Assembly: GCA_018062515.1 (NCBI GenBank)
Contig: JAGOSC010000021.1
Coordinates: forward strand, 1-41,793
Source: Candidatus Omnitrophota bacterium
GTDB taxonomy: Bacteria > Omnitrophota > Gorgyraeia > Zapsychrales > Zapsychraceae
DNA: 41,793 nt
Direction of reading: 5' to 3'
The notes under the pieces were generated by a model. That model had not been told where the DNA came from. It searched no databases and was given only the letters and a program-made list of their open reading frames with translations. The position numbers and the translations under genes are program-made. Below, piece after piece: positions 28,167 to 37,416 of the stretch; position 1 is the first letter of the stretch; every line of letters begins with the position of its first letter.

Positions 28167-28559
28167 TTATTTTGTTTCAATTACAAGTCCATTTTTAAAA
28201 ATAAAATCGACACTATAATACGTCCATTTTCCAAATCCTTCTTTGTCTTTTTCAGTATACCTCCATCGTTCTTCATGATAATTAATGCCGGGTTGACAGA
28301 CAAGATTTGGACAACTACACCCTAAATCAGGATTTTCACAGTATGCGGCATTAATTTCTTCAAAGTCTGGCTTACCCCAATCTTGTCTGACCTCATTTTT
28401 TGATTTCCCCATATAAACTCTTGCAGTGTTACGTTTTTCTCCAACAAAATTTTTAGCTTTTTGAACGTCTTCGGGGGACGGTATTGGAGCAAGAATATTC
28501 AACCAGGTACATCCGCTAATTACTGTCAAAATTAAAATTATTAAAAATATTTTTTTCAT
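28167..28559 (-). CDS. BamE/SmpA-like lipoprotein, candidate immunity protein
   Basis: This 130-residue protein has lipobox VISGC (Cys17). MGKSKNEVRQDWGKPDFEE matches the GxskxeVxxxxGxP helix turn of SmpA/BamE-type folds, followed by EERWRYTEKDKEG and YYSVDFIFKNGLV. The same pattern occurs in the lipoprotein at 29261-29638. A CxC-rich loop is specific to this one. It begins 19 bases after the stop of the orphan hydrolase tip (28579), the position expected for a cognate immunity gene. BamE itself is an outer-membrane assembly component; a housekeeping role is less likely here. The immunity role is inferred only from context. Confidence 0.7.
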   Translation of the reverse strand: MKKIFLIILILTVISGCTWLNILAPIPSPEDVQKAKNFVGEKRNTARVYMGKSKNEVRQDWGKPDFEEINAAYCENPDLGCSCPNLVCQPGINYHEERWRYTEKDKEGFGKWTYYSVDFIFKNGLVIETK

Positions 28560-28578
28560 TAAGTAACTTCCAATTAGA

Positions 28579-28926
28579 TTAATGAACGTAACTATTTGTT
28601 CTATGAAAATGAGTCATTGTTGATATGCCCAAGGTGCCATAAACGCTGGTCTTTATTGGGTTAACTGTTGTAAATATACCCACTGGATCACCTAAATTAA
28701 GATAATACTGGGATTGGGCATGAATTGAATTTGATAAAGCTGCAGCTGTAGATCTAGATATTACAGAACCAATCCATTTTATTTCTAAATTTTGAAACTT
28801 CATTCCACTTGCTGCAACTAATTTAATTCCTGCACCTAAATTTAAAGTTCCTTCACTGTGCGCTAAAATGAACTTTCCTTCCGCAACATTCAAATAATTT
28901 GCTGCTTGTTTTGCATAGGGGCCAAA
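28579..28926 (-). pseudogene. Orphan, 5'-truncated Rhs tip (alpha/beta-hydrolase) fragment
   Basis: An open frame of about 115 codons reads GPYAKQAANYLNVAEGKF, then ILAHSEGTLN, YYLNLGDPVGIFT and TMTHFHRTNSYVH. It aligns with the last 100 residues of the giant Rhs protein (IIAHSQGT, RAFDPINILG, AKQHSMTLYG), keeping Ser, Asp and His in the same order. Upstream the frame runs into a TAG within a REP-like palindrome (28924-28953), and no start codon with RBS is seen (TTG 28893 is the only candidate). This is best read as a displaced or silent C-terminal tip module cut at its 5' end. Confidence 0.65.
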
Positions 28927-28953
28927 AAAATTAGGGACAGATCCCTATTTTTT
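28924..28953. repeat. REP-like palindrome A
   Basis: AGGGA-CAGA-TCCCT at 28933-28946, flanked by A- and T-rich arms that extend the stem. The core GGGACAGA is the type linked to REP-associated tyrosine transposases in other genomes. Confidence 0.6.
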
Positions 28954-28987
28954 CTTTTCGATAACGACACGTTTAAATAATTGGAAT

Positions 28988-29008
28988 AATTGGGGTCTGT
29001 CCCCAATT
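28988..29008. repeat. REP-like palindrome B, inverted relative to A
   Basis: AATTGGGG (28988-28995), loop TCTGT and CCCCAATT (29001-29008). The core GGGGACAGACCCC reads on the minus strand, opposite to palindrome A, so A and B form a BIME-like pair 34 bases apart. Confidence 0.65.
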
Positions 29009-29010
29009 TT

Positions 29011-29196
29011 CTAAATAATAATTGTATCTCGGTCGACACCGATAAACTGCGAATCAAGGGCGTCTGACTGTAGATTCAATTCTTTCCTTACCATTAGGCT
29101 GTTCTGAGCCATTCTATTTAAATTTTCTGAGCTAGCGACGCATCCAAAGAGAGTTATCGATAATATTATGAAAACACTTAAACGAATATTCTTCAT
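29011..29196 (-). pseudogene. Truncated lipoprotein gene
   Basis: This 61-residue frame has lipobox TLFGC (Cys19 counted from ATG 29196) and then ELNLQSDALDSQFIGVDRDT before a TAG that abuts REP-like palindrome B. In SmpA-like lipoproteins a Gly-x-Pro helix turn should follow at this point, so the 3' part seems lost. After the stop the same frame continues through the REP to FKRVVIEKKK and a TAG at the edge of palindrome A, perhaps the original tail. A short intact lipoprotein cannot be excluded. Confidence 0.5.
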
Positions 29197-29216
29197 GTTT
29201 TTAGTATGCATAGCGA

Positions 29217-29236
29217 TTTGTCCCCTATTTTTTATT
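29217..29236. repeat. Half REP-like unit C
   Basis: TTTGTCCCCTATTTTTTATT resembles one arm of palindromes A and B (GTCCCC followed by an AT-rich tail) without its partner. It lies upstream of the truncated lipoprotein gene, so that gene is bracketed by REP-like sequence. Confidence 0.4.
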
Positions 29237-29260
29237 AGTGAACTTCTTTTTTTCAGTAAT

Positions 29261-29638
29261 TTAATAAATTGCTAGAGCCGCAACCTGATCAGCTTTAAAA
29301 AAGAAAGATATTTTATATTTGGATTCTGAATCGCTTTCGTTAAAAATCCACTCTTCTTCAGCTATCGAACTTTCACCTTTATAATAATATTTACGGTTAA
29401 ATCGTTTACCTTGAGGATTGCCATATTGAGACACAATTTCAGTTTTAGTCTTTCCAACTAAATATTCAATCTTTTCTTCTTCGTATATTCGCCAATCTTG
29501 ATACCCTTCATAATTCTGTTGAGCGCTTTGAACAGATTGATCTAACTCATCAGCAGAAGACGTTCGAAAAGTATTCATTAAACTGCATCCGTTTAATACA
29601 AGTACTAAAGATAGCAAGATAAGATAATTTTTAATCAT
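29261..29638 (-). CDS. BamE/SmpA-like lipoprotein, candidate immunity to the Rhs tip
   Basis: Counting from ATG 29638 this is a 125-residue lipoprotein with lipobox VLNGC (Cys18). VGKTKTEIVSQYGNPQGKR gives the BamE-like helix turn, followed by EEEWIFNESDSESKYKISFFF, which parallels the lipoprotein at 28167-28559. The start codon lies 10 bases after the Rhs stop, and the AAGGA RBS overlaps that stop (TGAAGGAAATTCAATG), so translation is probably coupled. This is the standard place for an immunity gene. A lipoprotein would protect from a lipase acting in the periplasm, as in known Tle/Tli pairs. This role is inferred. Confidence 0.72.
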   Translation of the reverse strand: MIKNYLILLSLVLVLNGCSLMNTFRTSSADELDQSVQSAQQNYEGYQDWRIYEEEKIEYLVGKTKTEIVSQYGNPQGKRFNRKYYYKGESSIAEEEWIFNESDSESKYKISFFFKADQVAALAIY

Positions 29639-29648
29639 TGAATTTCCT

Positions 29649-32600
29649 TCAAATGCCATATAAAGTCATTGAGTGTTGTTTGGCCCCTTGCGTAACTCCG
29701 CCGATTAATCCTGTCACATCTCTTATAGGATTTAAATTTGGGCCTAATATATTAATAGGGTCAAATGCTCTTGTTTGATAAAGACTTTTTGCTCCCCCCA
29801 AAGCCGCAGAAATGATTGCTCGCGGCTGACTAATCGCTGCTGCCATAAAGGATACTTGAGACCCCGAAGCCAGGCCATGTCCCTGCAATCCAATTTGTGT
29901 AAGCGCATTGGCGGCAATTATGGTCCCTTGGCTATGCGCAATAATATGGATTGGTTTTGTTGTTTGAGATAAGAGCGCAGCGAATTGACGGTCTACAGAT
30001 CCCGTTCCTGTAATTTTTTGTAAAAAAGATTCAGTAAAGTCAGCTATAACTCCATGCGCCGGATTGTTGAAAACGGGCAAATTCAATAATCGTGCTTTTT
30101 CTAGGGACACTCCCCCGCCTGTATTTACCCCAGGAATTAAAACTTCACCATACTGATCTAAGTCAGCAGCCGTTCCTGCACTTCCATCAGGAAGAATTAA
30201 CCCCGCATTAGGTTCATGTATCCAGTTTTGAATTCCAATTCCAACATTCCAAGCAACATATCCTGCGGATACAGCTAGACCTGCGTATCCCAAACCACGA
30301 CTTATCTCCATCGCCGTCGTTCCTCCAATATGCGAAGTTGCTCTAGAAGCATAGGACAATCCTGCTGCAAACTTAAGCGGCCCTGGCGCAACAGCGATTG
30401 TAATAACATTTAACAACTGCCAGCCCAAATTAGCCCAATCTCCAGTAACAATAGCTCGACCAAATGGACTAAAAAAGTCGCCAAATTTTTTCCAAAAACT
30501 TTTCCAACTTCGTCCTGATGGATCAATATTATTAACGGGATTATTTCCTACGTATTGATAGCGATTTAAGGTAACCGGGTTAGTTGGGTCCTGTACTATG
30601 TCATCCGCCGTGATAAATCTACCTAATTCCGGATCATAATATCTCGCATTATAGAAATATAATTCACTTTCCTCGTCGTGATACTGACTGGTGAAGTGAT
30701 ACCACGCGTCTTGTTCGTCGGTCATCCCGAATTTTTCATCGCGGACGATTTTTCCGTATGGCTCATATTCCAAAACTTGTTTCTTAACGCCTTGCTTATC
30801 CGTCAATACATTCGTTCCCCCCAGATGGTCGGTGTGATAATAAAATATTTTCCCGTCATTGATTTGCGCAATGCGCATATTCCCTAAGAAAATATAACTG
30901 CTCGCGCGATTATTCGTTTCTTCATACAATGACCCGACAAAACGGATATTCTCCGACACTGTTAATTTTCGCGTACGGCCGCCATCGCCATCATACTTAA
31001 ATTCCGAGACAATCGCCGCGTCTTTTTTAACATCTAAAAGACGATTCTCGACGTCGTAATAATATTCTGTCAAAGAACCATTCTGCTCTTGTTTGGTGAG
31101 CATGTTGCCATTGGCGTCGTAAGTGTACGTATGGGTTAATTCTCCCACCCCTTGCGTACGTGTCACCGCATGCGGACCAGCCGGCCCGTCGCCATATGTA
31201 TATGTCCGATTATCTTTTTGCATTATATTCCCGATTGAATCGTATGAATAGTTTTTTGTTCCATAACTTTCCGGAGCAATCGCCTGTGTCAAACGATTCA
31301 AGTGATCATATTTAAATGTTTGATCAGAACTGTTCACAGCGTCGGAAATACTCTTAATATTACCGGTGCTGTCATATGTATAAGACAAATCTTGTAACAC
31401 AGTGCCTTGGGCATTCACTGTATAAATCCGTGTAAGGCGAAACATTGCATTATAAAAATTTTGAGTGATAACACCATTTCCGTAAGTAAACTTGGTGATT
31501 TGACCCGCGGCATTGTATTCAATATCATTGATGAACACTGTTGGTTCACCAACGGTCGGCGTATCCTCAACGGTGATTGTTAAATCATCGGAATTGATTA
31601 ATTCACCGTCGGAAACTGTTAATCGGAGTACATATGTTCCGGCTTCTGAAAAATGAGCGCCCGTATTCAATTGTTTGCTGCGAGCAGCTCTTACATCAGT
31701 GGGCATTGGATTTGTTTCACTGAACGTAACAGTGCCAGGCCCGCTTACTTTACTCCACGTTTTTGTCAAATGAGCTGGAACCGGAAGGCCGTCATCGCTT
31801 ACTTGCCCATTCAATTGAGCAGTTTCTGGAAGAATAATCACCTGGTCCGGACCGGCATAAACACTCGGGTATTGATTATCCGACGAGCCTATGCCTTGCA
31901 AACCTTTTTTATAAAGTTCCGCTATCTGTGTTGTAGTTAATATCCGCGTGAATATGATCACATTACGAACATCACCTTTAAAACTCTCAACGGTCGCATT
32001 TCCTCCAATATAGAAATTATTGATTGAATTCTGCAAACTTCCGGGATCTAAAAGTGTAGATCCGAACTGCACCCCATCGCGAAAAGCTTTACGCTGCGTC
32101 GAGATGGTATCATAGGTATAGCAATATGAATGCCATTTGCCGTCGTCTGGAGCCCATAAACTGAGCCCTTGCGAATTGATCTGTGTTGTCCACATAACCG
32201 CCTGCCAATAGTGAGTAATTCCATTCCACTGCATCGGCGTCCAAGAACCATCTTTTCTAAACAAACTCATGTATCCGTTTCCCAATGTTCCCGGTGCCAT
32301 TTTTGCGTCTAAACAAAAACTCATTTCACTTTCACCGTCTAAAAATGTTACATCCCCAAAATTAACATGCCCCCCATCACCATTAAATGAATAGTGTGTG
32401 CCTGTCTTGACGACGTTTGTATGCAAAGTTCCATTTTGACCGCCGTTTACGGTGCACAAATCCGTCGCTGTACTTCCGGAAGTTTCGTTAAACTTCCACG
32501 CGCCGACGCAATCAGCGTCTAGAGTAAAATCAGTCGCATATGCCGGGTTAACTCCGAGAATGTAATGTTCAAATACATCCAGAATTTTTGTGAGCATATT

Positions 32601-35600
32601 ATTATTTATTACATCTGGTCGATAAAAAGACTGATCCCCTATTGTTTGCATCATGGACTGTTCTTTAAAAATTCGAGGCTGCATATCAAACAAGGTTGAA
32701 TCATTACTGATCGATTTAATCTGCCCGGCGTCATTGTATTCATAAAATACTTTTTGAGCATCCGGGTATCGAATCTCCAATATATTGTTTAAAGCGTTAT
32801 AACCTCGTTTAATATCATAAGACATGCCATTGATTTCTTTAATCGATTCAATTTCACGACCGACAGTATCATATTTAAATTCCGCATTCCCGCCGATGTA
32901 ACCAGCGTCGGTCAATCGTCCTTTTGAATTCAAATCATCAATACTGTCATACGTATATTGAACGTTCAAAGCGCTATTGTCATATTTTCGTGTCAGACGG
33001 TTCAGCGAATCATAAGTAAAAAATATTTTCTTTAGGTTCGCATCTTTTTGCTCGATGAGATTCCCGTTGAGATCATATTTATATTCCCAATGTCCCATAT
33101 CCGGATCATCCATAGAAATTTTACGGCCTAATTTATCGTATGCGATGATCGTTTGATTGTTTTGAGCATCAATGGTCTTGATTAGATTACCTTCAGAGTC
33201 ATATTCGTATTTGGTTGTGGCATACAATGTATATGTCGTTAATGGATAATCAGGACTTCGTCCATCAGCACCGGTGTATTCTCTTTTTTCGATTAATCGT
33301 CCATAGGCATCAAAATTTGACTCATGTTTATGGCCGTTTTCGTCAAAAGTAATTGCCTTCCAATCGTCGTAAATGATTGACGTGTATGTCCCGTCGTGAT
33401 TAATCGACTTTTTAACCCGTCCCATTGCGTCATATTCCGTTGATGTATATGGCTTTGTAGGGTCTATGGGGTTTATTGAATTCATTGAGTTCGTTGTAAA
33501 ATACGGAAGATATTTTTTTATCGGCAAGCCACGTGAATTATATTCGGTTTGGCCACTGACCGTGTATTGACCGGCCAAAAATGATGGTGATTTGGATTGA
33601 ATAGAGCGTCCCAGCCCGTCGGAAAAACTTACTGCTGTAATCATTTGGTTTTCGCCGTGTTGAACACGTTGTTTTCCTACGGTGTAAACATACGTCGGCA
33701 TAAATTGAATGCTCGATTCTGAAGTCGGAAAATCGATTGTATCTAAAGGTGAAATTGTTTTAATCACTCGCCCAAAAACATCATGCGTACGTGAACCTTC
33801 CTTATTATTCGGATCTGTTGTTGATTTTAATTGTCCCCATAATCCACGGAAGCCTTGACCATCGTCCATAGGTTCGCCATTTACTCCGTAATATTTATTC
33901 GTCACGACGTGATCGAGCACGTTTTTAGTTGATATAGGAAAAAGTTTTAAAAGAGGATCGTAAGTAATTTCGGTTGTATGATTCAAAGGATCAGTTGTAG
34001 ATAAAAGATTGCCGTAATCATCGTAATGATAAGACACGACGGGATTAATATCTTGCGGATCGCTTCCGCCCCATTCTTCTTTTTTGGTTAATAATCCTTT
34101 GGTTGGTGTGGCGGTATTCGACGCGTGCCCGTCATAATAAAACCATGACTGCCGCACGATATTTCCATTATTGTCTTTGGTCACGACGAGATTTGGAATT
34201 CCTAAAAGCCAATTCCCGGCGGAGGTATTTTTTATATATTCGGTTTCCGACGATCTTTTGTCATTTCCTATGTCTAACGTATCGTCAATTAAATCCACTT
34301 CACCTAATTGTTCAACGCGGGTTATGTTTCCATATTGAGGGTTTTCGTCATAATAATAATATTCGGCTGTTCTGCGTCCGGTTGAATCACCATCATAAAC
34401 AAAATTGTCTTTCCTGAATGTATAAACAAATGTTTCCCCGCCGGGTAATATTTGGCTGCCGTTTTGCGTGTTTGACTTAGAAAATAGTTTTCCTTGCGCA
34501 TCATAGATGAGTTGCGCATAGGGAATTCCTTTATAAATACTGTCCTGGTGAAAATGTGTCACTGTATAGTTGTTGTCCGGATCAAATGTATTGACCACAC
34601 GAAATCCGCGAAATTCCCTTTCCGCTCCGTCCCAAAGGCCTCCTTCGTATACATAACGCGTCGTATACGATTCATTGAGGACATGGGTGGTGGTTGATTT
34701 GACAATTGGAACCACAAAAGGAAGAGCCGAGCCTACTTCATAGGCGGATGAATTATAATTGATTTCCGTTTGCGCCCCGACTCCGTTATCAATACTTTTT
34801 AATAAGTCAGGTATTTTTGTCTGTGAATAAAATATTTCAATATGACCAGTTTCATCCGATGCCACCCAATCGGCCATGCCATCGCCGTTATAATCCTGCG
34901 CTTGTACCTGAGTAACGGCCGAATCGAGAGCAAATGTGAACGGCATTTGGAAAGGATTTCCAAAACCTGCTCCCGATGATACTTTACAGTGAACTTTACC
35001 GGTAGTGGGTTCATAGTATCCAAGATCGGTTAATCCGTCATAATTAAAATCAGCCATGACTGTTTCTTTATTCGCGCCAAAATTTGTAATTACCGCGAGT
35101 GTATTAAAAGGATCCGTAATGTCTCCGGTGTTCAGCTTTAAAGTCCAGTTACCAGTGGATTTTTTAAATGTCCCGAAATCAATTAATCCATCACCATTAA
35201 AGTTTCCGATCACCGGTTTTTCGGTTTCATCGCCGATTGTGAACGTCATTTGCGATGCATTAACAAAGTGATTTTGACCGTCATTAAGCGCGACGCGCGT
35301 TTTCCACTGCCCGGCGGATTTATAAAAGGTAAAAATATCGGCGTAACCGTCGCCATCCATATCCGCGGCCACACCATCTTCATTAGTCCCGAAATTTGTT
35401 TTTAAAATACCTTGATTGACAAATCCTGTACCGTTTGAATACGCAAAACGCCATTCACCGGTTGCCCTTTTAAATAGGGCCATATCCGAACGTCCGTCAC
35501 GGTTAAAATCGCCTAACAATACTTGTTCCCCGGATGTTATCCCGGTAAACCATTCATTTGAAGTTTGAAATCCTCCGCCGCTGGAAAGCGCGACATTAAA

Positions 35601-37169
35601 TTTTCCTGTTGTCACAGTATATGATGCTATATCAATAAATCCGTCACCGTTAAAGTCAGCCGCCATTTGAGGATTAAGCAGCGGCGTTGAATTAATAAAC
35701 GTTGATAATGTATTATAATTACCGTTTAAACGAAAATAATCTGAATGCCGGTTTTGATTATAGGTGGTAATTTCTAGCAGATGATATCCAGGGTCGAGTG
35801 TGATATTTTTTATAACCCCGTTCCCCCCTCCGCCGATCGTCAGAAACAAAGCCCCGTCGATAAAAACGCTCGACGTCGAATGGGCTTCCTGATACTGAAA
35901 CCAAAGTGTTTTTTGTTGATTCAAATATAGATATGTATACGCGTAAACTTGCCGGTCTTGCGTTGTAAAATGAATATCATTAAGTTTACCGGTACTGTCG
36001 AAGGTCCAAAAGATATTTTGGTATGACCCACTGGACGACGTCATGGTTGGCCCCCAGGCAACTTCGTCGCCATTCGAAAAAATACCTGTGTTACTTTCTT
36101 CCGGTAATCCGGTGCGCGGGTAAAGGATGTAATTATTTGAATTAAAAAAATCGTTTCCATTCGTACGAATGTTCCATAAATTATTTCCAACAACTTGATT
36201 ACTGTTGATGGTGACTTTAGGAGAAAACGGTTCCGCAATGCCAGTATTGTCTTCATATGTAAATGTGGCTTTCGGAAGCGAAGATGTGCCATCAGAACCA
36301 AATTGCTCGACGGATTTGAGTATTGAACGTCCGGTCACCGGGCTTTGTGCATACGTCATGGCATACTGTCTTTGCAGGCGTTCAGTGGAGTTATCATTGG
36401 CGTAAACTTTTATTTTGTTTAGCCGCCAGGCTGTCGTAAGTTTGATTCCCATCACATAAGAAATTTGTACATCCGTGCGGATATTTTCATCATATTCAAA
36501 AACAACACGAGCGTACGGTGATAATGATGTTTGTGAATTTCCTGTATATTTGATTTCAGTTGGATAGATCTTATTCATGTTTTTTGAGTAGTGTAATTCC
36601 ATGTAATTTCCATGAATGTCTTCTACTTTATTTAAACACCATCTAATCACATGTCCATTGGCTTCTTCTCTGTCCGTGGCGCTTTCTCCAAATATGTATT
36701 TAATGCCGGAGCGGTCGGTGACTTGCCAGGAACTGGTTAATCGTTCAATCTTAAGAAAAGCATTTTCAATTTTTGGGTGAAACCGATTTGGAATAGTATT
36801 ATCCTCCATCAATTCCTGAGTTGATCCATTTTGATTAAGGACAAAAATATCACTAGAATCAAATTTTGGTATTCCGTTTCTTGAGGAGCGGACAATAGAG
36901 CCAAATTCTAATGTCCAGCCTAAACCTAGAATGTCGTTATTGTTGTTTGAGTTGTAGGTCAAAACAATATTAGGCTGAATTCCACCACGTCCGGGTGTGA
37001 CGGCAATAGGTATTGAGTAGGACGCGCTTCCGGAATGCGGATCGATTTGAATGTCTTCCAAGCCGCCACGCGTTTGATTTCCAACGGCCAATTTTGGAAA
37101 TAGCTCGGTTAAACAAATGGTTACCATCGTAACGATTGTTAAAAAAATGCCTAAAGAATTTTTTTTCAT
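29649..37169 (-). CDS. Giant SpvB-VCBS-RHS protein with C-terminal hydrolase tip
   Basis: This 2506-residue protein resembles a fused Tc-toxin B/C or polymorphic Rhs toxin. Residues 1-30 are a signal peptide. Residues 36-130 are SpvB-like (SYSIPIAVTPGRGGIQPNIV). A carbohydrate-binding-like segment lies near 380-490. Six VCBS/FG-GAP repeats (DFNGDGFID, DFNRDGRSD, DMDGDGYAD and others) span about 500-790. TcB middle and many RHS/YD repeats follow. A LamG domain (about 1553-1740) and a PKD-like domain (about 1765-1870) interrupt the RHS repeats. The core ends with YYDPELGRFITADD and NPVNNIDPSGR (near 2180-2215). The variable tip has Ser2413 (IIAHSQGT), Asp2470 and His2499, a lipase-like triad. 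The RBS AGGGGA precedes ATG 37169. No TcA or secretion partner is in the window. Confidence 0.88.
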   Translation of the reverse strand: MKKNSLGIFLTIVTMVTICLTELFPKLAVGNQTRGGLEDIQIDPHSGSASYSIPIAVTPGRGGIQPNIVLTYNSNNNNDILGLGWTLEFGSIVRSSRNGIPKFDSSDIFVLNQNGSTQELMEDNTIPNRFHPKIENAFLKIERLTSSWQVTDRSGIKYIFGESATDREEANGHVIRWCLNKVEDIHGNYMELHYSKNMNKIYPTEIKYTGNSQTSLSPYARVVFEYDENIRTDVQISYVMGIKLTTAWRLNKIKVYANDNSTERLQRQYAMTYAQSPVTGRSILKSVEQFGSDGTSSLPKATFTYEDNTGIAEPFSPKVTINSNQVVGNNLWNIRTNGNDFFNSNNYILYPRTGLPEESNTGIFSNGDEVAWGPTMTSSSGSYQNIFWTFDSTGKLNDIHFTTQDRQVYAYTYLYLNQQKTLWFQYQEAHSTSSVFIDGALFLTIGGGGNGVIKNITLDPGYHLLEITTYNQNRHSDYFRLNGNYNTLSTFINSTPLLNPQMAADFNGDGFIDIASYTVTTGKFNVALSSGGGFQTSNEWFTGITSGEQVLLGDFNRDGRSDMALFKRATGEWRFAYSNGTGFVNQGILKTNFGTNEDGVAADMDGDGYADIFTFYKSAGQWKTRVALNDGQNHFVNASQMTFTIGDETEKPVIGNFNGDGLIDFGTFKKSTGNWTLKLNTGDITDPFNTLAVITNFGANKETVMADFNYDGLTDLGYYEPTTGKVHCKVSSGAGFGNPFQMPFTFALDSAVTQVQAQDYNGDGMADWVASDETGHIEIFYSQTKIPDLLKSIDNGVGAQTEINYNSSAYEVGSALPFVVPIVKSTTTHVLNESYTTRYVYEGGLWDGAEREFRGFRVVNTFDPDNNYTVTHFHQDSIYKGIPYAQLIYDAQGKLFSKSNTQNGSQILPGGETFVYTFRKDNFVYDGDSTGRRTAEYYYYDENPQYGNITRVEQLGEVDLIDDTLDIGNDKRSSETEYIKNTSAGNWLLGIPNLVVTKDNNGNIVRQSWFYYDGHASNTATPTKGLLTKKEEWGGSDPQDINPVVSYHYDDYGNLLSTTDPLNHTTEITYDPLLKLFPISTKNVLDHVVTNKYYGVNGEPMDDGQGFRGLWGQLKSTTDPNNKEGSRTHDVFGRVIKTISPLDTIDFPTSESSIQFMPTYVYTVGKQRVQHGENQMITAVSFSDGLGRSIQSKSPSFLAGQYTVSGQTEYNSRGLPIKKYLPYFTTNSMNSINPIDPTKPYTSTEYDAMGRVKKSINHDGTYTSIIYDDWKAITFDENGHKHESNFDAYGRLIEKREYTGADGRSPDYPLTTYTLYATTKYEYDSEGNLIKTIDAQNNQTIIAYDKLGRKISMDDPDMGHWEYKYDLNGNLIEQKDANLKKIFFTYDSLNRLTRKYDNSALNVQYTYDSIDDLNSKGRLTDAGYIGGNAEFKYDTVGREIESIKEINGMSYDIKRGYNALNNILEIRYPDAQKVFYEYNDAGQIKSISNDSTLFDMQPRIFKEQSMMQTIGDQSFYRPDVINNNMLTKILDVFEHYILGVNPAYATDFTLDADCVGAWKFNETSGSTATDLCTVNGGQNGTLHTNVVKTGTHYSFNGDGGHVNFGDVTFLDGESEMSFCLDAKMAPGTLGNGYMSLFRKDGSWTPMQWNGITHYWQAVMWTTQINSQGLSLWAPDDGKWHSYCYTYDTISTQRKAFRDGVQFGSTLLDPGSLQNSINNFYIGGNATVESFKGDVRNVIIFTRILTTTQIAELYKKGLQGIGSSDNQYPSVYAGPDQVIILPETAQLNGQVSDDGLPVPAHLTKTWSKVSGPGTVTFSETNPMPTDVRAARSKQLNTGAHFSEAGTYVLRLTVSDGELINSDDLTITVEDTPTVGEPTVFINDIEYNAAGQITKFTYGNGVITQNFYNAMFRLTRIYTVNAQGTVLQDLSYTYDSTGNIKSISDAVNSSDQTFKYDHLNRLTQAIAPESYGTKNYSYDSIGNIMQKDNRTYTYGDGPAGPHAVTRTQGVGELTHTYTYDANGNMLTKQEQNGSLTEYYYDVENRLLDVKKDAAIVSEFKYDGDGGRTRKLTVSENIRFVGSLYEETNNRASSYIFLGNMRIAQINDGKIFYYHTDHLGGTNVLTDKQGVKKQVLEYEPYGKIVRDEKFGMTDEQDAWYHFTSQYHDEESELYFYNARYYDPELGRFITADDIVQDPTNPVTLNRYQYVGNNPVNNIDPSGRSWKSFWKKFGDFFSPFGRAIVTGDWANLGWQLLNVITIAVAPGPLKFAAGLSYASRATSHIGGTTAMEISRGLGYAGLAVSAGYVAWNVGIGIQNWIHEPNAGLILPDGSAGTAADLDQYGEVLIPGVNTGGGVSLEKARLLNLPVFNNPAHGVIADFTESFLQKITGTGSVDRQFAALLSQTTKPIHIIAHSQGTIIAANALTQIGLQGHGLASGSQVSFMAAAISQPRAIISAALGGAKSLYQTRAFDPINILGPNLNPIRDVTGLIGGVTQGAKQHSMTLYGI

Positions 37170-37348
37170 ATTTTCCCCTGTTGATGATTAGGTGCGGGAA
37201 AAACTATTTAGAGTTTTTTTTGTTTGAGATGTGGGCAGGAAAAAGTAAGGATCTCGGTATAAGTTAGTGAAATAAGTGGGGGTTTTGACGAAAAAATATC
37301 ACTAATAATCAAATATATTTGTAAATATAACAAATTATTCTAGAAATG

Positions 37349-37390
37349 TCAAATAAATAAAAAAAGACCCAGAAAAACTCCTGGGCCTTT
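37349..37390 (-). terminator. Rho-independent terminator of the 53-residue gene
   Basis: Read on the minus strand: AAAGGCCCAG (37390-37381), an 8-base loop, CTGGGTCTTT (37372-37363), then a T-rich run with a few A. The stem is ten pairs including one G-T. It lies 27 bases after the stop at 37417. The rest of 37170-37348 is AT-rich upstream sequence of the Rhs gene with no feature I can support. Confidence 0.8.
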
Positions 37391-37416
37391 ATGAAATTTG
37401 ATTTTGTATTATCTAT

